64,000 bases of DNA, from assembly GCA_951812925.1 (NCBI GenBank), contig OX638369.1, forward strand, positions 41,225,061-41,289,060, given 5' to 3'. A program made the position numbers and the translations under genes. Positions within the stretch are counted from its first letter, which is position 1. Every line of letters starts with the position of its first letter. Source of the DNA: Calliopum simillimum (lineage: Eukaryota > Arthropoda > Insecta > Diptera > Lauxaniidae). Positions 31,755 to 45,880 of the stretch are shown piece after piece. Under the pieces are notes generated by a model, which searched no databases, was not told the DNA's origin, and worked only from the letters and a program-made list of their open reading frames with translations.

Positions 31755-33460
31755 TATATAAAAATATTGGAAAAATTCAGCTAGACTCGAAATATGTAGA
31801 AGAATTTTAAATATGAATAACATTAAGGATACGTATAATATGAAAAGAGTCAAAAAATTTTCATCACATTTGATCTTGAAAGGATGTACTCCAATATTAC
31901 AACGAACGGCAACAAAGCCCTATCGAACTTTACAAATATTATTCAGGGATGTTTGAAAGAAAACCCAAACAAAATCCAAGGTGTCATTGTCTTTAAGTAC
32001 AAAAGTCGTCTGTCAAAAGTCAAAAGCTTCAAGAAACAACAAACTAATGAATATCACTCAAAAGGTGTTTTTGTATTAGATACCACTACTACTCGTACTT
32101 AATTAAAGTGCTCAAACTTTTCAAGTATTTTTAAGCTTTATACATGCAAAGTGTTCTCTTTTGTAGATAATTGTGTGCGCACTTTCGAGATAAGGTGTAA
32201 AAAAACTAACATTTTAAAAGTTGAGTGTAAAATATTTCAACTTTCACTAAAAACCTTTACGCAAAAGTTGAACTCTACAGCACAGCACTAAAAACAAATT
32301 TGAGAACGAAAAAAAATGAAAAAAAATAATTAATTGAAATTGAAAAAGTTTTCTTGACATAAAAAATGTTGCTGCGTGCTGCGCATTTTAAGGTGAAGAA
32401 TGAAAATTGCTGCGTGTTTTTTGGATTGGAATCTTTTAAAGCGTGAATGGGTATCGATTTCATGGTAAAATGGGTTGGTGATACCTATAAAATGATGAAA
32501 AATCAAAAGCAAAATTGATTTAAAACTTACAGCAATTTTTTTTTGGAGATAGTATTTGATAGAATATAATTGCTTTTTTCTTTAGAGATGCTTTCATTGA
32601 AATCAATTGATAAAGTGGCTTTCAATATTTAAAAAAAAATGTTATTGCTTGCAAAAGGATTTGTTTATTTGCAAACAATTAGTTTTCACCAATAAATTTA
32701 AGAATTTTAAAAATAATGAATTTAATCTCATTTTTAAATTCATTTTCGACATAAATTTATTCGAAAAACACTATCATCATCATCATCATCATATTTTCCA
32801 GTAAATTCAACAAATTTAATTGCATTGAACTATGAATGTGTGCACTTACGAACTTATGTTTGTTTGTGTATGTGGAAAAAAGGATATTCATGTTATTCTT
32901 CCTTCCTTCAGGCACTTTATGCAACTAATACATATTAGCCAACGTCACAGGTAGTATGACGTTGAAAGCATTTGCTTTTATCTCTGTTAGTATATCTCTC
33001 TCTCTGTCTGTGTGTGTAAGTGCATTTGTGTGCATATTTTCTAGTTGAATTTGCTATTTGAAATCAATATGCGAATTAGTTTTAAATTAAATAATCGCCA
33101 TGTTGGATAACAGAGCATTTCATTTCATATGAAATTTGCTGCAGGAAGGAAGGAAACCCGACCAGGATGCACAAAATTCAATTACCTTATGCATACATAG
33201 ATAGATGCATAATCAATGCAATATCTACATATATATGTTAATTATGAAAATATTGACAAATTAATGGTCGCATGTATTTCCAATTTCATAGTTTTTACTT
33301 TTTAGTTTTTTTTTTTTTTTTTTTCTAAAAAGCACTTTCATGGTATTTGCATATTTAGAGCGAAAATGAATTAATTCATTTATATTTCATTTTATATTTA
33401 AGTAAATTTTTCTGAACCAATGTTTATGTAAGAATTATAAATGCACCTCTGCACTATATA
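31755..33460. other. A+T-rich stretch with microsatellites
   Basis: (CAT)7 at about 32772-32792, a CTCTCTGTCTGTGTG run near 32996-33018 and a poly-T near 33306-33325. A 72-residue ORF at 31884-32102 resembles nothing I know. Confidence 0.4.
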
Positions 33461-35625
33461 GTGTAAATTGGGGTACCTCTGCCAATGGGGCACATTTGAT
33501 TTTGCCGTAGTATGCAAAGTTTCTTGCATGCTTGTGATTAAAATTGTGTAAGCGGGAAAATTCAAGCTGGTCTACATCACGAGGTATTGATATTTGAGCA
33601 TTTTTTTGGTATTTTTTTTTTCAAAAATGAGATATCGCGTTGGTATCTGTGACTTATATATGGGCACGGCCACGTAAGATGAAGCTATACAACTTTTTTT
33701 TTTTTCTTGAAATCTCCCAATCATTAGCCCATATTTCATAAGTTTACATCTAATGCTGTCAAAAAATACCATTTTCAAGTATATAAATTGATTTTAGTGG
33801 TACTTTTTTCATAAAAACTTACTCTTGCTTGTGAAAAGAAAAAAAAAAAAAAAATGACAAAAAAAACAAGTCCCGAAAAGAAGGAAAAAATTGGCTTTAT
33901 TTTTATTGTATCAATGCAATTTTGATTTCCTCAGAGAGAAAATGTTCGAAAATAAGGACTTAAATTGATATTTTGAAGGAAAACCAGTTGCTTATGCAAT
34001 TTGTTGGCGATGAATTATACCGCAAAAAGAAACATAACGTTGCCAACGAAATATATTAAGAAGTTTCTTGTAGCGGAAGTTAGTGGGTAAAATATTAAAA
34101 TGCAATCACCCTTTTTGAGTATTTTCAGTCTAGTTTCTGAATCCAATTTAAAATTGTCTAAATAAAGTATCTACCACGGTGAATATAGCCACTAAATATG
34201 TATAACGTTACCAACATTTTTTAATCAAAAATCATAAGTTATATTTTTCTACTAAAATTTCTTCTGAATCCACGCGATGAACTATGTTGAAAGGGATATA
34301 AATTCCTTACAATAATTTAAATCAATCAATAAGAACTGGGGGATTGAAGAGGAAGTTATGAACATAAATCACGCTAATTGCTATTTTGAGATCTATCCAA
34401 GTGAGGATATCACAAATATTTCGTTCCTTACAGGCTTTTTGAAACTTCCGAAACAACCTAGTAATATTCTTGTTACATTTACCAAATTTCGTGCATCTAG
34501 CTTAATCCGTTCGGCCACCTGTCAGGGCTCAACATAAAAATCAGAAAAAACCAGTAAAAAATGTATTTTCGATTTCATTTTTTTTGTTGAACCCGTACTG
34601 GCGGCCATACGAATTTAGCTAGATGCATGAAATTTGGTACAGATAACGACAATATCACTAAGCTGCCTGAGACTAAAATTGAACGTGATCGGTTCATCGG
34701 TTAATCACGCCTACTTCCCATACAATGTTTTAACTAGCATATATGGGGGGTAGGCGTGAACATTAATCTATCACGCTCAATTTTAATCCTGACCAGAAAA
34801 TGGCTCTCAGTATTATCTGCACCAAGTTTCATGTATATAGCTTTATCCTTTTGGCAGAAATCGTAATTTCAAAAAAAAAATATGTATCGAAGTCTTGGAG
34901 CAAACAATTTGTAATGTAGTGTAAATGGGAATCTTCCAAGGAATGAAATTTTCACATATTTTTCATCTTTATGGATGTTTGGACTGTTTGGCTGTGTTTG
35001 CCCTCAATTTATTTATGGAAATTCGTACGCATAACGTTACCAACGCTTTTGCATAACGTAACCAACGTTGCTTTAACGTCTATAAATCCACCAAAAAAAA
35101 TTTTTTCTGCACAATTTTAAGTTCAATTATAACTTTGATCCTTTAATTTCAAATTATAGAAGATGTTCAGGAAAATACATTACTAGATTCGCAGACTTTT
35201 TAGAAAATGTGCACTGTCTTCAAGAATCGCTTGCAAAAAAAAAATAAAGTTCCCAACGGCACTTAAACTCTTATAACTCCAAAGCCATAAGCGATAGGCA
35301 AAAACTTTGTTCCTATGAAATATTAGCCTTAGGGAGCCTTATTACATGCACTTAAGATATCGTGGTGTTTGATTATTTTTCAAAAAGATATGGGCAACAA
35401 TATGCGTGCAAACGTAACGTTGCCAACGGTGGCCCTGCACATACCAAAAAAAATTTATAAATTTTTTTTTTCTACGCGTTTCATGACTTTGTACAACAAT
35501 TTAATGGAACAAATATTTTTTCACCATTGGATGTCAGAACCAATTATTTTTTTTTTCGTGTTTTCAAAATTAATTTATCATATCTCTGAAAATATTTAAC
35601 GGACATGGATAAGATTTGGTGCATA
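33461..35625. repeat. Region with repeated ACGTTRCCAACG motif and degraded dispersed repeat
   Basis: The motif (AT)AACGTTRCCAACG recurs at 34036, 34203, 35034, 35051-35068 and 35414, scattered over 1.4 kb. Between them, 34490-34870 has the GAAATTTGGTACAGATAACG and AATCACGCCTACTTCCCATA sequence also seen near 42340. No coding capacity. The element boundaries are not clear. Confidence 0.4.
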
Positions 35626-36425
35626 GGGGAACTGATGCTATTGTGGTATAGTTTTTCAATTTGGTATGGTCGCATATCTCCGACTTGGGAAAGAACCTGC
35701 GAACGTCACTGCTTTTATCCTGTCAGAAAACATGAAAAACCAGGGATGTGTTGCTGTTATGGACCAAACAAAATTTTTTCGATGTCTATTGAACGAAACG
35801 TAAGTCGCGTTTGGTTGATTTTTTTTCTGGATTTTTTGCAAAAAATTTTGTTAAGAAAAAGTTGCTTTTTGGTGAAGTTTTATTTATATTTAATAAAGGT
35901 AGGTCCTAAGTATTGCGAAATAAAAATTTAACTTTGTTAATTCACAAAGTTTCCAATTTGATTTTACAATTTTGTATTTTCTAAAAATTGGCCAATGTGG
36001 TATAGTCGGGCTTCGCTAATGTGGTATATGAACATTTCTTGATATTCTTAACATTATTTGATGGCTGTGCATTTTTTAATAAGAACTATGAATTTGAGAA
36101 CCAATGTAAATGTTATTATGAACTTTTTTCATACCTTTCAAACTTTATATTTGGTTGAATGGTTAAGTGTACCACATTACCCTACTTATATGCACCACAT
36201 TTCCCGCCCACTTTACAAGTACTGATCAGTATATATACCACATTGTTCCACCATATATACCACATTACCTGCAAACTTTTTGAAAACAGCCCACATTTTA
36301 TTGAAATATATTCTGTAGCCAATACTTCAATGATCAGCATAAACAAATTTGGCTGAAATTGATATAATAGTTCTTTTTGAAACTCCACCTAAACATAAGC
36401 TATACCACAATAGCATCAGTTCCCC
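35626..36425. mobile_element. MITE-like element family A, copy 2 (800 bp, TA target)
   Basis: The ends GGGGAACTGATGCTATTGTG and inverse are flanked by TA (35624-35625, 36426-36427). It is the direct repeat of 25413-26205. The two copies differ by scattered substitutions and a few short indels, so they are independent insertions of one family. Confidence 0.86.
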
Positions 36426-36749
36426 TATATAAATTGCATCGGAACAATTTACTTTCTTTGATTTTATTTAATTGGAGATGCCTTACCCTCTGCACAAGAG
36501 GAGTTGTACCAACACACACCGGAAAATGCTAGTTAAGTATCTAAAGTACCCTAGTTTACCCTAAAATTGATACATATGAATGCAACATGCATATCTAAAC
36601 ATAAGCTAGTAAAGGTGTTACCTTTGGACTACCCAAAAATTATATTAAAAATCTACCCCACCTTCTTGTCCGCATCAACTTATATTTTTCTCAGATCTTG
36701 CACTACCAAATAATGCTTGCACTACAGCATATTGAAAGTTTTGAGTGTA

Positions 36750-37440
36750 TGGGAGGTGCAACTTCACATGTCCAAATCAACCAAAGTTCTGTCCATAGCC
36801 TGCATTTTTTATTTTTAGTCTCTTGGTGAAATTTGGTTGGATTATATCAAAATCCATTCTATCTGGGCAGGAGACAGGCATTAAAATATACCATGAAAGC
36901 TGTTCAGGATGCAAAGATATAGCAATTTAAATGTTCTTTTATATGGGTGTGCAACGTCCCCTCTTTTGATTCCCTCTTTATGCTAAGTTTTATAGAGCTT
37001 TTAAAATTTTTTTTTTTGTTTTCTCTGGGTAAGTAACTCTCTCTTGTTCTTTCCTCCCACTTTTTTCAAGGAAGGCATAATATATGTACATCTATTTAAC
37101 AAGATTACATCTATAGATGCTATAAGTGGAGGGATACGGCGTTTAATACTTATGTGCTTTTTTTGGATGGTGTACAACGTCCCCTGATTCAAACCTCCGA
37201 AATTTTTGAATGATGTTTGATGAATAAATATACCATATAAAGTTTTTCTTCGTATGGGGGTATAGTGCCCACATGTTCAATCACCCCAACCCATGCAAGG
37301 TATTAAGTAGACATAAAATACTTATCTCTATGCATCAAGCTGTTTAACAATATGTAGCTGCTTTAAGTGCAGTGGTACGGCATTAAATGTGTTTTTTTTG
37401 TATTGGAGGTGCAAGGTCCCCTCGTGCGAAAGATATGATG
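36750..37440. repeat. Degenerate tandem repeat, units of ~150-200 bp
   Basis: Recurring GGGTGTGCAACGTCCCCTC, GGTGTACAACGTCCCCTGAT and GAGGTGCAAGGTCCCCTCG stand at the same relative place in successive units, each followed by ATTC-rich sequence. This is an old dispersed repeat with tandem structure. Confidence 0.45.
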
Positions 37441-38269
37441 GAAAAAGTGCAATACAAATTTAGATTAGGAAAATTCTGCCCAATGCTGGCTCACCAGAAG
37501 TCAGAAGAGGCTGTCTGATAAGTCTTGTTGTGCGCAAGTCAATATTGATAAATATTTGTGATAAATATTTGTTTATATCTGTAATGCCAAATTCAAAGGG
37601 TACCCTTTGGAGTCAAGCATAAATTCAGAAATGGTATAAGCGAAAAAGCACACAAAGTCACTTAAAACTTTTTAATCAAAATGCTTAAACCACAAAAAAG
37701 AAAAATAAACAAATACATAATGCAAACTTAATCAAATAACCCAATAATTCCTTAGCTAAAATTTATCCAAAAATTCACCTTGAATACCTTTACTTTTTGT
37801 GTGCCTAAAGGCCCTTATGCTGTTTGTTTGTTTCGTCGTGCATGTTCAATCAAATAAAGGAACTTCCTGGCACAATACAAAACTTGAAACTGTCAACTTA
37901 AAAATTTTGAAATGGGTCGTTTCGGTCATTGATGCTAAGATGAATTGGCTAAGTGTATGTTTGTTGTGTGGAAAAGTGTGTCATAGATAAATGTGTTGAC
38001 ACACTTGGTAAAGTATTTTGTGAATAGATGCATGAGAAGCTGAAGTTTTATGGCAAAACTTTTGACATGTTTATTTGACAAAAATATCTATTAGCCCAGT
38101 ATCTACTAATTAACACAAATTTCTATTTGACACTTTTCGTTTGTTTAAAAAATTTTCCACTTTAAAACCCCGGAAACTCTGAGAGACTTTTAATTTATTT
38201 GCCTTTTAAGTTTTGCCTTTAACATGGTGATTTTTTGTGAGAATTTAACGACCCACTAAACAAAGACAA
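37441..38269. other. A+T-rich stretch without recognised gene
   Basis: No repeat ends or convincing coding sequence found. Confidence 0.4.
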
Positions 38270-38833
38270 ATGTGTAGTAAAATGCATTTTAATGATAAAC
38301 TGACGATCCTTGCAACACGCATACCGAAACATACTTTGTCACTGTTATATTGCACAGTGACTTGCAGCATGCAGCAATTGAGAATGCTAAAACAGAAGGA
38401 CACTCTCTTACATTTGGTAATATTACACAAGACTTTTCACCTACAACAAATCACTGTGTGCTGCCCTACAGCAAAAACTTTAGTTCGCTTTGTCTACGAT
38501 ACTTTTACGATACTACAGCTGCCGCAAGCTTCACCGCAACGACGCGCAATACGCGCCTGTCATATCAAATTGCAACAAATTGACGCCAAGCCAAGTCAGC
38601 GACAGCAGCTGGAGAAGCAGCTGTATGTAAGACAGCGCGTGGTTACGATGTTGGTCGCAAGTATGACAACATCAGGAGGACAAACTCCGCAACAACAAGG
38701 CGTTAATGCAACACTGCAAGTTCCAAAGAAAAATAAAGCCCTGAGAAAGACGCAAAGAAAAAAAAGGTTGAAACAAAAACCCACAGCTGCTGCGTTGTTG
38801 AAATTCAGTGACTTTGCAGGACGCGACTTTTGA
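38270..38833 (+). other. 187-codon open reading frame of doubtful status
   Basis: This is the longest ORF here that is neither transposon nor repeat. The product is basic and glutamine-rich (QRQQLEKQLYVRQR, GGQTPQQQG, then a lysine-rich LRKTQRKKRLKQK). It has no signal peptide, no recognisable domain and no splice or promoter signal I can tie to it. A 140-codon ORF overlaps on the other strand, which fits a locally less A+T-rich non-coding stretch with few stops. It could be a real exon, but chance is more likely. Confidence 0.2.
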
Positions 38834-39209
38834 CAAAAGGATATGCTAATAAAGTGACGCACTGCAAACAGACGGCGACGACGACAGGATATGCAGTTAA
38901 ATTGCGCCCGCAAACCACAAGAAGGCATTGCCGCCGCTGCCACACTGACACCGCAGTGAAGATACAAAGTTACCAATGTAAACAAAAGAGGAATGGAGAG
39001 GGAGAGGAAGGAATGCAAATAAAGAATACTGCTACATCTGCTCTTTGTTGTTTCTGCGAATCCATAGAGTGGTCACCATAATGACTGTTTGTGAGTTGGC
39101 GAATATGATAGAGCAAGTGATGAGCCGTTGTGCGGTTGCCTTATCGCTTGGTTTATTACAGAGAAATTAACTGTTGCACAGTGTAGCTTTTTAATTTGTA
39201 TGCAATGTT

Positions 39210-40740
39210 TCTGAACTTTGAATGTTTACAAATATTGCACATTAATAATGTTCAGTAAAATTGCTTTCTATGTTAAGTTGTTAATAATTTCTAATATGAT
39301 ATTTGTTAAACGTTATTTGTGAAAAATGTTCCTAAACATTATTTTTACAGAATGTTGCTAAACATTATTTATACACAATGTTGCTAAACATTTTTTATTT
39401 ACAATGGTATAAACAATGTTTATAACTACAAAACTCTGCTAAGCAATGGTTTTACACAATGCCGATGAGCATTATTCATAGATAATGTTGCTAACCAATG
39501 TTTTGAAGCAATGTTCCTAAACAATGTTTATACACAATGTCGATAAACAATTTTTATATAATATGTTCATAAAAATTTTTGCCAAGCTGTTTGCACACAA
39601 GGCTGCTAACCATTGCCTATACACAATGCTGCTTAGCAAAATTTACACAAAACGTTGCTTAACATTCTTAAACAGCATTGCATAGGAACATCGCTTAGCA
39701 ACATTTTTCGTACACAATGTTGTAAACATTATTTATACACAATGTTGTTGAACATTGTTTACACACAATGTTGCTCAATATTTTTTGTTGGCAATGTTAT
39801 TAACCAATTTTAATACCTACAAAATTTTACTAAACAATGTTTATACACAATGCTGTTAAACATTGCTTACACACAATGCTGATAGATATTGTTCATAGAT
39901 AATGTTGTGAAACAATGTTGCTAAGCAATGTTTATACACAATGTTGCTAAAAAATTTTTTTATATGCAATGTTTATACAAAATTTTGGTGAACAATGCTT
40001 AGTCAAATTGCTGCTAAGCATTGCTTGTGTACAATGCTGCTTGCTAAAGCTTATACAAAATGTTGCTGAAAAATATTTACACAAAATGTTGCTTAAAACT
40101 TACTCTGAAGTCGTATTTAGCCGGCTAGATTCACGATCACTTCACAAATTACAGGTTGCGTATAATAACGTCACCCGTTACGTATTTGGTCTTAGGAGAT
40201 TTGATATGATTTTTTTTTTTTTCGGTAAATGTAATTTCTTACTAAAATGAATGTATTTATTAAGTATATATTTTCTATTATATGTATTAAGTAAGTTCAT
40301 ATCTTTTCTATGATTGTATGTTTTCTTTTAATTGTTATTTGTAAGTCAAATGTTTTCTTTTTTAATTATGTATGTTTTTATTACTATACTAAGTTCATCT
40401 TTTTAATATGATTGTATGTTAAGACTGAATTAAATTCTGTTCGTGATGTGCATAATTGACTATTGATTGCATTTAAAAGAACCATTCTTATATGCTAATA
40501 TATCTAATAAATAAATAAAAAATGAAATGAAACGGTTTTTGCACAATAAACGTTGTTTATATACATTATCGCTAAACAATGTTTATATACTATGTTGCCA
40601 AACAATGTTTATATACAATGTTGCCAAGCAATTTTTATGACTAATCTTTTTACGTAATGTGTGTATGCAATGTTTATACTCGTTGATTATATACAATGTT
40701 TATATACATTGGTTGTATGTATTTTTTATATACAACGTTA
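39210..40740. repeat. Minisatellite of AACAATGTTTATACACAATG units, interrupted once
   Basis: Units of roughly 27-30 bp (AATGTTGCTAAACA plus ATGTTTATACACA variants) run from about 39240 to 40100 and again from about 40540 to 40740. The gap is a LINE 3' fragment. Units are degenerate (60-90% alike by eye). The motif AACAATG, a perfect SOX-type binding core, is repeated many times on either strand. Confidence 0.75.
40101..40535 (+). mobile_element. 5'-truncated non-LTR retrotransposon inserted in the minisatellite
   Basis: It opens with the very end of a reverse-transcriptase ORF (FSRLDSRSLHKLQVAYNNVT, then RYVFGLRRFD at 40176-40210), which is a common C-terminal block in Jockey/CR1-like LINEs. 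An A+T-rich 3' tail follows and ends in AATAAATAAATAAAAAATG. The same minisatellite resumes at once on the far side. Confidence 0.7.
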
Positions 40741-43700
40741 ATATACCCAATTTTGACCCACTGTATGCAAAGTTTTGCAAGAAACAGAGTTGCGACAACA
40801 ATCGCAACCACAAAAGCAGCCACATTGAAACACTTGCGCCACTTCTGCTGCTGCTCTGGCTGCGACTGACAAAGAATCTCAAAGATGCTGTGCATAAAAC
40901 CAACAGTACGCGACACGATTCACTCGCAAGGAATGAAAATGTGGTTAAGTTCATAAAACATAAAAAGAACTCAATGAAGTCAAAAATGTCAACGCATACT
41001 TTGTGGGTTTAGTACCAAAAAAGGACGAAAAAATACCCTCTTTCTCCTCAAATATAACATAGTGAGTGAAAAACGGAGGACTTTATGTGCGTAAACTTTA
41101 AAGTCAGTGAAATAAATCTTGATTTAATGTGAAAAAGAGATCAACGTATGTCATAAATGTTAGTCGCATCTTTTTTTCTCGAAATGATGAAAAAAAGAGG
41201 GAAAATTTGTGAAAACCATTAAAAGAGACAGCTGTTTTTTGGCAACTTTTGGTTATACCTTTTTGACCGCATGACAAAAAAATCAATGCCTCAGAAACAC
41301 TGCTCATGTTTTTGCCTCTACATTTCGAATAGAAAACATTGTAAAAGCCTTTCATACTAAAATGTGGCATTTTTGCTTTAAAGCATTTATGCTTTTTGTG
41401 CTTTGTGTTGAGGCTGCAACACAGCAGCAACATGATTTATGAAGCAAAAATCTTTAGCTAATAGACCTTAGCAAATACACACGCTTGCACATAAATTGAA
41501 GTGCAAATGAAGTGGACCTTAATTTGTTGGATCATATTATTTACTAAGTTATTCGTTAACTTCAAGAAAACCATGCTTTATATTTTAATATAAAGATTTT
41601 ATTTCCACATACAAAATGACTCCAATATTAGAAAGTAATATACAAAAATTTCTTAAGAAAATTAAGAACAGGAAAACTATAGTTTCCAAATTTTGCTTTC
41701 AAAAGTAACCTTAGTAACGTTCGCTCTAATTCTCATACAAGTTCGTATTAGTATTATCTACCTTCTTACACAATCCGCTTAACTTAGTTTTTTGGTAGCA
41801 CTTTTAACCATTTTTATTACCATGTCTCTGATACTCACAGTTTTATCAAGGGACTTAGCCAAGATGCACACCTACTTCAAGCTTACGAGCGTAATGTGAG
41901 TTTTTAGTGTTGTTTTATGATTTACTGCTGCGCCCAACTTTGCCCATTTTCAAAGATAACGATGAACGTAAGGTGAGTTGCGTCGTTGTTGGAAATGTAT
42001 GTATGTATGTACATAAGTGGATTTTAAAATCTTACACTTTTGCATACACGACACGTGTAATAATTTAAAAACATATGACTAAAATCAATGCAGTGTCGTT
42101 AAAATGCTTGTTTCCATAGTTAGTTAGTTCGGTAGGTCTTTTTGAGACATAAATATTGATATATTCAACTTTAAGATCGGACTGTAAATGCCGAAGATAT
42201 GACGAAAAATGTTAATGCGCGATTTCTACGCACAGTGGGAGATTTCACACATTTAGTTAGAAAAAAAATAAATAAAGTACTCCTACTCATACGTTGCGTT
42301 AGTTACACCTATAGTAGTTAAGGAAAACTAATCGCGAAAGATGGGTGTGATTAGTTAATGGATTCGCCTACTTCCCATACAATGTGAACCACATTTTATA
42401 TGTGTGGAGAAAACCAAAAGAGATATCGGCCTAAAAATTTGTACAAATAAATCTCTTTGCATGAGCAATTTTTTGGCACAGTATGAAGTAAATCGGTGAA
42501 TGGGTACATTGCCTGAAGACTAATAACTGTTTTGAGTACGGTCGCAAATACATACGATTCGATAAAGATATTAACTTGAAATAAGGTCCAAGATTAAATA
42601 TCTGTATTTAAGGGAAACCACCCAAATTAAGTGTGTGGTGAGTTCAATTTAATTTTAAATATTATTTGGCAACACTGTTATCACCAAATTCTACAGTCGA
42701 CAAAACCTCTCAATAACTTGGCTAAGAATTGGTGAATAGCTCAACGGACACGCCCACAAAAAAACATTTCAATAAAGTTGCGCTTGGAAGCAAATATTGT
42801 GTCTAAAAATTGCATAAAAAAAAGAAGACGCAAGTAGATGCAGCTGATGTTTGGTCCTTTCAAGCACAAATGATATATTTATTAAATACAAAATTAACTA
42901 CCAGAGGCACGAAAGTTCTACACTAGAGAAACTGATTCAAGTAATTTTTACTACACATTTTACACGCTTTCAATGTAACTTCAATGTTTTTCTTATAACA
43001 CGTAAGCAGAGCAGAGGCTAATAACTTTATGATACATTCCTTATAACTTTAATAACCACCAATAACTGTAGCAAAATGGGCTTAGTCTACCCTAAATTTG
43101 AGTTTAAATAAGGCAGCGAAATTGTTTAATAAAATTTTTTAAATCAAAGTTCACATTTGACGGCATGTAGCTGGCAGAAATGCAAATATTTTAATACCGT
43201 TAGGCAATAGAAATTATAACCAATCATTTGCGTGGAAAAAAATTGGCCAAATGACGACTTTGAAATTTGATTTAATTCCAGCTTGATGTATCGTTCGGTC
43301 GAAAAAAAAAAAAAAAAAATTAATTTTCGAAGCTACCTTGCAAAAATGCTTCGGATTCTGGTACGGTCTTAAACTGTATGTGTACATCGGACCGGAAAAA
43401 AAAGGCTCAATGTCGAACATTGAATCCAAAGTATTTCTGCAAGGCGATTTCGAAAAAAAAAAAAATTTTGACTGAACTAAGCGGTTGCCCTGTAACATTT
43501 TTCATCATATTTTCAGTACTTAAAGTATGATCTTAATGTCTTATATATCAATATTTATGCATTGAGGAGTATTACCCTAATATCAGAAAATTGAAGCTCG
43601 CAAAGAATCATTTAACTTTTCCTAAAAATATTCTGATATAATTTAAAGTGAGTGTTAAAGGGTCACTTTCAACTACCATATATGGAATTATTGCTAACAA

Positions 43701-45284
43701 TTGTCTTCAACTGCTATGTAAACTAACAAAAGACCAAATTTTTTAATTTTGTAGCTAGAATATTTCAAAATACTCTCTGTGGTTGGATTCCGATTCAAAA
43801 TCGAAAAACTCTTTAAAAATTTACATTTTCTTTATTGACTCATTAGGGTCACATTATGTCACAAATGTCACATTAGTTTGGTTTTTCCTTTCTATATTTA
43901 TTAGTGATACTTAGTCTTAAAAATTAAATTACTCTCAAATTTTAAAGCACTATGACTCAGTTATTTTGTTATCATAAGACAATTTGCTTCTTTGCCACAA
44001 GATCGTAAACAACATACTTTTTTTGTTTTGTGGCACACTTCATGGGAGTTAATCAACAAAAAATGCTTTTGCTTATTTCTCGCTCCCCTGAATCCTAGCC
44101 CAATTTAAGTTTATTAACATAATAAACTTTTATACGCAAATAAAATATAGTTTCATAATTTAGTGTTCCATTTAGAACCAAGGTTTCTCAAATAATATGA
44201 AATCAAAAAAAAAAAAAAAAACTGTTGCCTATTTCTTGGCGCACATAATTGCAAAAGTTTTTTCATTAGACTTTTGCTTCCTTGCTGTAAATTTCTTTAT
44301 TTAATTTTAATATTTTTATTTTGTACTTTGGACATTAAAAAAAAAAAATATAAAGAAAAAAAACCAAAACAGCCAACAGATTAACCAAAGGCAACAGTTA
44401 AGCAACACCAGAGGCAGCAGTAAAAAAAAAAAATAGCAAACAATGTTCTTTCACTCGTTTTTTATTGCAAAACTATGGCAACACTGTGGCAAAATATGCG
44501 CCCAAAATGCGCACCATAGGCAAAGTTGCTATTCGCGTAGTCGTTGTTGCTGCTGTGTCTTTTTCTCACTCAGTGGTGGCGTCGAAAAAGGGGGTGAGTA
44601 AATGAAGGGGGTGTGCACAAAACTTCATTACTCGTTATTTAAATAACTGCGTGAGTTTATGCTTTAAGGTGTGAACATTAAATTAAATTTACGCTAACTT
44701 TTTCAAGCTTTTCAGTCAGTGGCACCTGAAACAGCTGTTGTTGCCTATGCTGCGTTGAAACTTTATGTAACCTGTTGTTTCAAATTACAGCTTCCCTTAT
44801 GTTGCTTGAGTTGAACAAACAAAACAAAATAATGTTGCATATTTTTCAACGCTCGGTGGCGTTTTTTTTTCTCTATCTTTCACCATAAAGTGTTGCACTT
44901 AACCCTATTTTTTTTTCCGTATTTTGCCCCTCAAGTTACCACATTTTTGAGCATATGAAAAGACTTTTGACTTTAGTGACTCTTGCTTGTTGTTGATGTT
45001 GTTGCTGTTGTGTTAATTAAGTGTTTGTTGTAGGATGAACATGTGTATATGTGTGCTAGCCTGACGAGGGATGGCTATGCTTACGAATGCGTGTAATTTG
45101 CATCTGTGTATCCACCCAGGTGCTTTTGTTTATGCAAAGTGTTAATTAAGACCGAGTTCTGCTACCTCAAGTGTAAAACAGAAAATGTAAAACAAATTAT
45201 TTTTGCATTTTTGAATTTTTTATTTAGTTTTGACAAAACTTAATAACATTTTCTTAAATAGTAATTTATATGAACTAGAATTTG
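40741..45284. other. Long A+T-rich non-coding stretch
   Basis: Poly-A/T runs (43300, 44200, 44340), an ATGT repeat near 42000 and a degraded dispersed repeat near 42320-42780 (ACTTCCCATACAATGTGAAC, ACGGACACGCCCAC). Short ORFs at 40659-41433 overlap on both strands. I see no gene. Confidence 0.4.
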
Positions 45285-45880
45285 GTCCGAAATTCGGCAA
45301 TTTCAATTTTATTTTAAAAAGACCCCGCAACTGTTAACTTAAGCAAGTAGAACCTATCTTGATACTGAACTTCATAAAAATCGATGTGGCGGTTAAGCTG
45401 TGAGAGTATATTTTCTAAATAGGGGCGTGATACTGCCCACTTGAAACAAAGAGGTCATATTATCGTTCCTTAGTATAAAGCCTATCTCCATGCCGCATTT
45501 AATAAAAATCGATTTAGTGGTTTAGCCATGAGGTATTTTTTCCATTTAGGGGCGTGGCAGCACCCACATAAAATCACAAAAAAGGTCATATTATCCTTCC
45601 TTAGTGTCAACACTATTTCTGTACCAAATTTCAGAAGATTCGATGTAGCGGTATAGCCGTGAGAACGTTTTTCTACTTACGGGCGTGGCATCTGCATACT
45701 AAATTTCATAAAAATCAGCGGCTTAGCAGTGAGAGCCTTTTTTCCATTTAGGGGCGTGGCACCGCCTACTTAAAAACATAGAAGCTATATTATCGTTCAT
45801 TTGTGCTTACTTTTTCTTCGTAACAAGTTTCAACGAATGCGATCTAGCGGGTTAGCTGTGAAGCAGTTTTTTATTTATGT
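45285..45880. repeat. ~125-bp tandem repeats, four to five units
   Basis: Landmarks recur in order: GGGGCGTGGCACCGCCYACT, GTCATATTATCGTTCCTTAG, ACCAAATTTCATAAAAATCG, GCGGTTTAGCCGTGAGA. The organisation resembles 3700-4210, but the sequence is a different family. Confidence 0.65.

Noticed and set aside
39240..40740. CRISPR-like appearance of regularly spaced short repeats
   Set aside because: Units are degenerate and contiguous without unique spacers, and the DNA is clearly from an animal.
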